Part shown: positions 9,109-11,187 of the stretch, piece after piece
How positions within the stretch are numbered: the stretch's first letter is position 1
How the letters are laid out: each line of letters opens with the position of its first letter
Origin: Xylaria sp. FL1777
Taxonomy: Eukaryota > Ascomycota > Sordariomycetes > Xylariales > Xylariaceae
Assembly: GCA_022578965.1 (NCBI GenBank)
Contig: MU401059.1
Location: forward strand, 1 to 11,187
Length of the DNA stretch: 11,187 nt
Direction: 5' to 3'
Position numbers and translations under genes: made by a program
The notes under the pieces: generated by a model
The model's input: the letters and a program-made list of their open reading frames with translations, nothing else
Told to the model about the DNA's origin: nothing
Database searches by the model: none

Positions 9109-10166
9109 AAGTAAATAATTAATAGTATAGCTATTTATAAGTATATAAAAACTAGCTTATAATAATTAAGCGTTTATAATAATGTTGTTTTTTAATTTTT
9201 TAATATTAGCTTTTTTTATTATACTAAAGCAAAATTTAATAAGCATTAAATTATTTATTTACTAAAATATAAGTTTTTTATTAATAAAAATAATTAAGCT
9301 AAAAAAAAGTGTTTATTTATTTTAGCTAGTTAATATAGCAATAAAAGTTATAAATATTATATAATTATATAATTTAGTTTAAAAAAAGCTATAATAATAA
9401 CATAAAAGCTTTATTATACTAATTTTAAGTAAAGTTATATATTTCAAAAAACTTAGTATATAGCTTATATAAAGCGTAATAAAATATAAGCAGCTTTAAA
9501 ATAAAAAGCTAAGCTACTTATAAAATATATTAAACTTTTAAAAAATTAAAGCTAAATAAAAAAAAGCTTACAACTTAAATTTACTTAAAAGCATTAAAGC
9601 TATATAAAAAAATGCTATAGCAAGCTTAATATTTTTAAAAAAAAAAATAATTAAGCTTTTAAATAAAACTTTTCTTTATAAAAAATTAAATAAAAAACGT
9701 AAGCTAAGTTTAAACTATTATAAAACAAGTTAGTTTTACTTTACTAATAATTTTATTATAATAATAATTTAGCTTAATATAAAAAAAACTATTAATTTAA
9801 ATAATTAGTTTTTATAGCTATTTAATTAAATAATATTGTAATACTACTATTTGCTAAATAATAACTAAACGCCTTTAAGTTAAAATTTATGCTAAAACAT
9901 AGTAATATTTTTTATACGTTATAAACGTATTAAAATAAGCTTTATGCTTTATATTTTAGTAAGTAAATTATTTATGTAGCTAAAAATAATTATATAATAG
10001 TTTATATATTATAATTTTTATATGCGTAAAATAAAATCTTTTATAAACAATTTAGCTATATAAAAAAGTTTTATAAGCAATAAAATAGCTTTATTATTAT
10101 AATTTATTAAAAGTAAGCCCTTTTTTGCTTTAATTTTTTTATATTTTTTTTTAAAATAAAAAACAT

Positions 10167-10196
10167 AAAAAAAAATATTTTTTTTTTTTTTTTTTT
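10167..10196. repeat. A9-TA-T19 homopolymer palindrome
   Basis: Nine A (10167-10175), then TA, then nineteen T (10178-10196). The A run can fold back on the T run. Such tracts exclude nucleosomes in many eukaryotes and are error-prone in sequencing. Confidence 0.9.
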
Positions 10197-10214
10197 AGCT
10201 TATAACTTTTATGC

Positions 10215-10229
10215 TTTTTTTTTTTTTTT
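10215..10229 (+). repeat. T15 homopolymer
   Basis: Fifteen consecutive T, 18 bp after the T19 tract. Together with further runs up to about 10345 (AAAAAAAAA, TTTTTTT), this makes 10130-10350 unusually rich in homopolymers compared with the rest of the core. Confidence 0.9.
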
Positions 10230-10531
10230 AAGTTAAGTTTTAAGTATATTGCGCTATTATTACTTACGTTATAGCTTATATTACATAATATATTAAAGTA
10301 AAAATTAAAGCTTAAAAAAAAATTTTTTTATTTTTTTTATTTTTTTAAAAAACTAAAGTATTTTAAAAAGTAACTTTAAAGCAATTTAAAAGCTTAAAAA
10401 GCTTTAAAAATATATATAAAGTAAATATAGTTAAAAAACTAAAATTTTGCTAAGTAGCTTTAGCTCTTTTAACGCGTAGCAAATAAAAAAAATGTTAAAA
10501 CACATAAAAAAAAAAAGCATAAATAAAAAAT

Positions 10532-10818
10532 AAAATATATAAAATAAAATATATATAAAGTAAGTTCTTTAAAGTAAAATATATAAAGTAGGTTTTTTAA
10601 AATAAAGTAAATATAAAGTAAGGTTTATATAAAGTAAAATATATAAAGTAGGTTTTTTTAAGTAAAGTAAATATAAAATAAGGTTTATATAAAATAAGTT
10701 TTTTTAAGTAAAATAAATATAAAGTAAAGTTTATATAAAGTAAGTTTTCTTAAGTAAAATAAATATAAAGTAAAATTTATATAAAGTAGGTTTTTTAAAG
10801 TAAAGTATATATAAGGTA
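10532..10818 (+). repeat. Minisatellite with 46-bp period
   Basis: The marker GTT(T/C)TTT starts at 10564, 10592, 10652, 10698, 10744 and 10790. The last three steps are exactly 46 bp. The 60-bp step (10592-10651) equals 46 plus a 14-bp duplication of AAATATATAAAGTA, and the 28-bp step (10564-10591) is a shortened unit. Units 10652, 10698 and 10744 differ from their neighbours at four and three positions, all transitions, six of the seven being G/A. G outnumbers C 29 to 2 in 10561-10800. There is no coding potential, and the array marks the right edge of the AGCT-rich core. Confidence 0.92.
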
Positions 10819-10916
10819 TTTTTTATTAATAATCTATAAAAAAATTACAATATATAATGATTTTATTTTTATTAAACTATTAAATATAAAATGTTTATTT
10901 TTTTAATATGTTTAAT

Positions 10917-10936
10917 TATATATATATATATATATA
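10917..10936. repeat. (TA)10 microsatellite
   Basis: Ten uninterrupted TA units. It is the longest pure dinucleotide run I saw; a shorter (AT)6 lies at 3911-3922. Confidence 0.95.
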
Positions 10937-11146
10937 ATAAAATTAATAATTGTTATATTATTATTAAAAAAAAAATTATTATATATTATAAAAATAAAAA
11001 TTAACTTAAAAAGGTTTTATTAATAAAAAATATATTAGTTTTATTTATAATATAGTTTTATATAATAATAATAAATAATAAAGTTAAACATTAAACAATT
11101 AAATATTTTATATTTTAAATAATATAATTAATATTATTAAATAAAA

Positions 11147-11170
11147 TTTATATTTATATTTATATTTATA
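11147..11170. repeat. (TTTATA)4 microsatellite
   Basis: Four perfect 6-bp units, followed by TTATATATAA. Simple slippage repeat. Confidence 0.93.
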
Positions 11171-11187
11171 TTATATATAATAAAGTT

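Larger units (their letters stand above)
878..10531. other. Gene-free AT-rich core, RIP-like decayed DNA
   Basis: Nearly 9.7 kb with no supportable gene on either strand: TAA, TAG, TTA and CTA recur every few codons in each frame. A hand count of 1321-1680 gives 28 C and 42 G in 360 bp. Nineteen of the 28 C follow G, eight follow A, one follows C and none follows T. G is followed by C or T in 35 of 42 cases. AGCT occurs about ten times in that sample, where roughly 0.5 is expected from base composition. In 8281-8400 none of the 10 C follows a pyrimidine. This matches heavily deaminated repeat DNA of filamentous ascomycetes in general character. The original elements are no longer recognisable; internal repeats are listed separately. 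Confidence 0.7.
10819..11187. other. Ultra AT-rich tail, no gene
   Basis: Hand count gives 6 C and 10 G in 369 bp (about 4% G+C), with no GpC and no AGCT, in contrast to the core. ATG triplets (10858, 10891) run into stops within a few codons. The text is made of TTA, ATA and TAAT words and two microsatellites. It could be the end of the isochore against a different kind of DNA, a very AT-rich spacer, or a poorly assembled contig edge. The window ends inside it. Confidence 0.8.

Noticed and set aside
878..10531. Short ATG-started open frames
   Set aside because: All that I followed end after a few codons, as expected in DNA where stops occur about every ten codons. None has codon structure or a recognisable motif.
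10819..11187. Mitochondrial DNA or a mitochondrial insertion
   Set aside because: The composition would fit AT-rich mitochondrial spacer, but I see no tRNA, rRNA or protein segment, and the rest of the window has a different pattern. Kept only as a check to run.

Overview
The window is gene-free, extremely AT-rich, repeat-derived DNA. I see no coding region, RNA gene or intact mobile element. TAA, TAG and their complements TTA and CTA break every frame at short intervals on both strands. The best fit is an AT-rich isochore of a filamentous ascomycete (Pezizomycotina): subtelomeric, pericentromeric or transposon-graveyard DNA in which nearly all C:G pairs have become T:A by repeat-induced point mutation (RIP) or a similar deamination. 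This is inferred from composition and from repeat copies that differ almost only by transitions. The species cannot be named, and another very AT-rich eukaryote is not excluded.

Layout. (1) 1-160: a 7-bp tandem array (ATAAATA) that turns into a 14-bp higher-order repeat and then a 20-bp repeat. (2) 164-877: a composite satellite. Five copies of a ~55-bp box start at 164, 318, 470, 619 and 828, separated by TAA/TAG-rich spacers with 21- and 28-bp sub-repeats. (3) ~878-10531: the decayed core, about 12-19% G+C in hand-counted samples. Remaining C is almost always preceded by A or G, and AGCT words (including many AAGCTT) are greatly over-represented. The core holds a 56-bp-offset tandem duplication (1095-1193), a diverged direct repeat pair (~3590-3890 and ~4235-4500) and several hairpin-forming inverted repeats. 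(4) 10532-10818: a minisatellite with a 46-bp period. (5) 10819-11187: a nearly pure A+T tail (16 G+C in 369 bp by hand count), with no GpC and with TA and TTTATA microsatellites.

How it fits together. Repeat copies in three separate families differ by transitions in 22 of 25 counted mismatches, so the DNA looks old, duplicated and deaminated rather than merely AT-biased. The arrays at the two ends have G far above C on the plus strand, unlike the core. The unusual points are the context of the decay (loss of TpC/CpC with retention of GpC, rather than only the CpA loss typical of classical RIP), the regular ~150-bp box spacing, and the sharp change of composition at the right edge. All counts were made by eye and should be recomputed.
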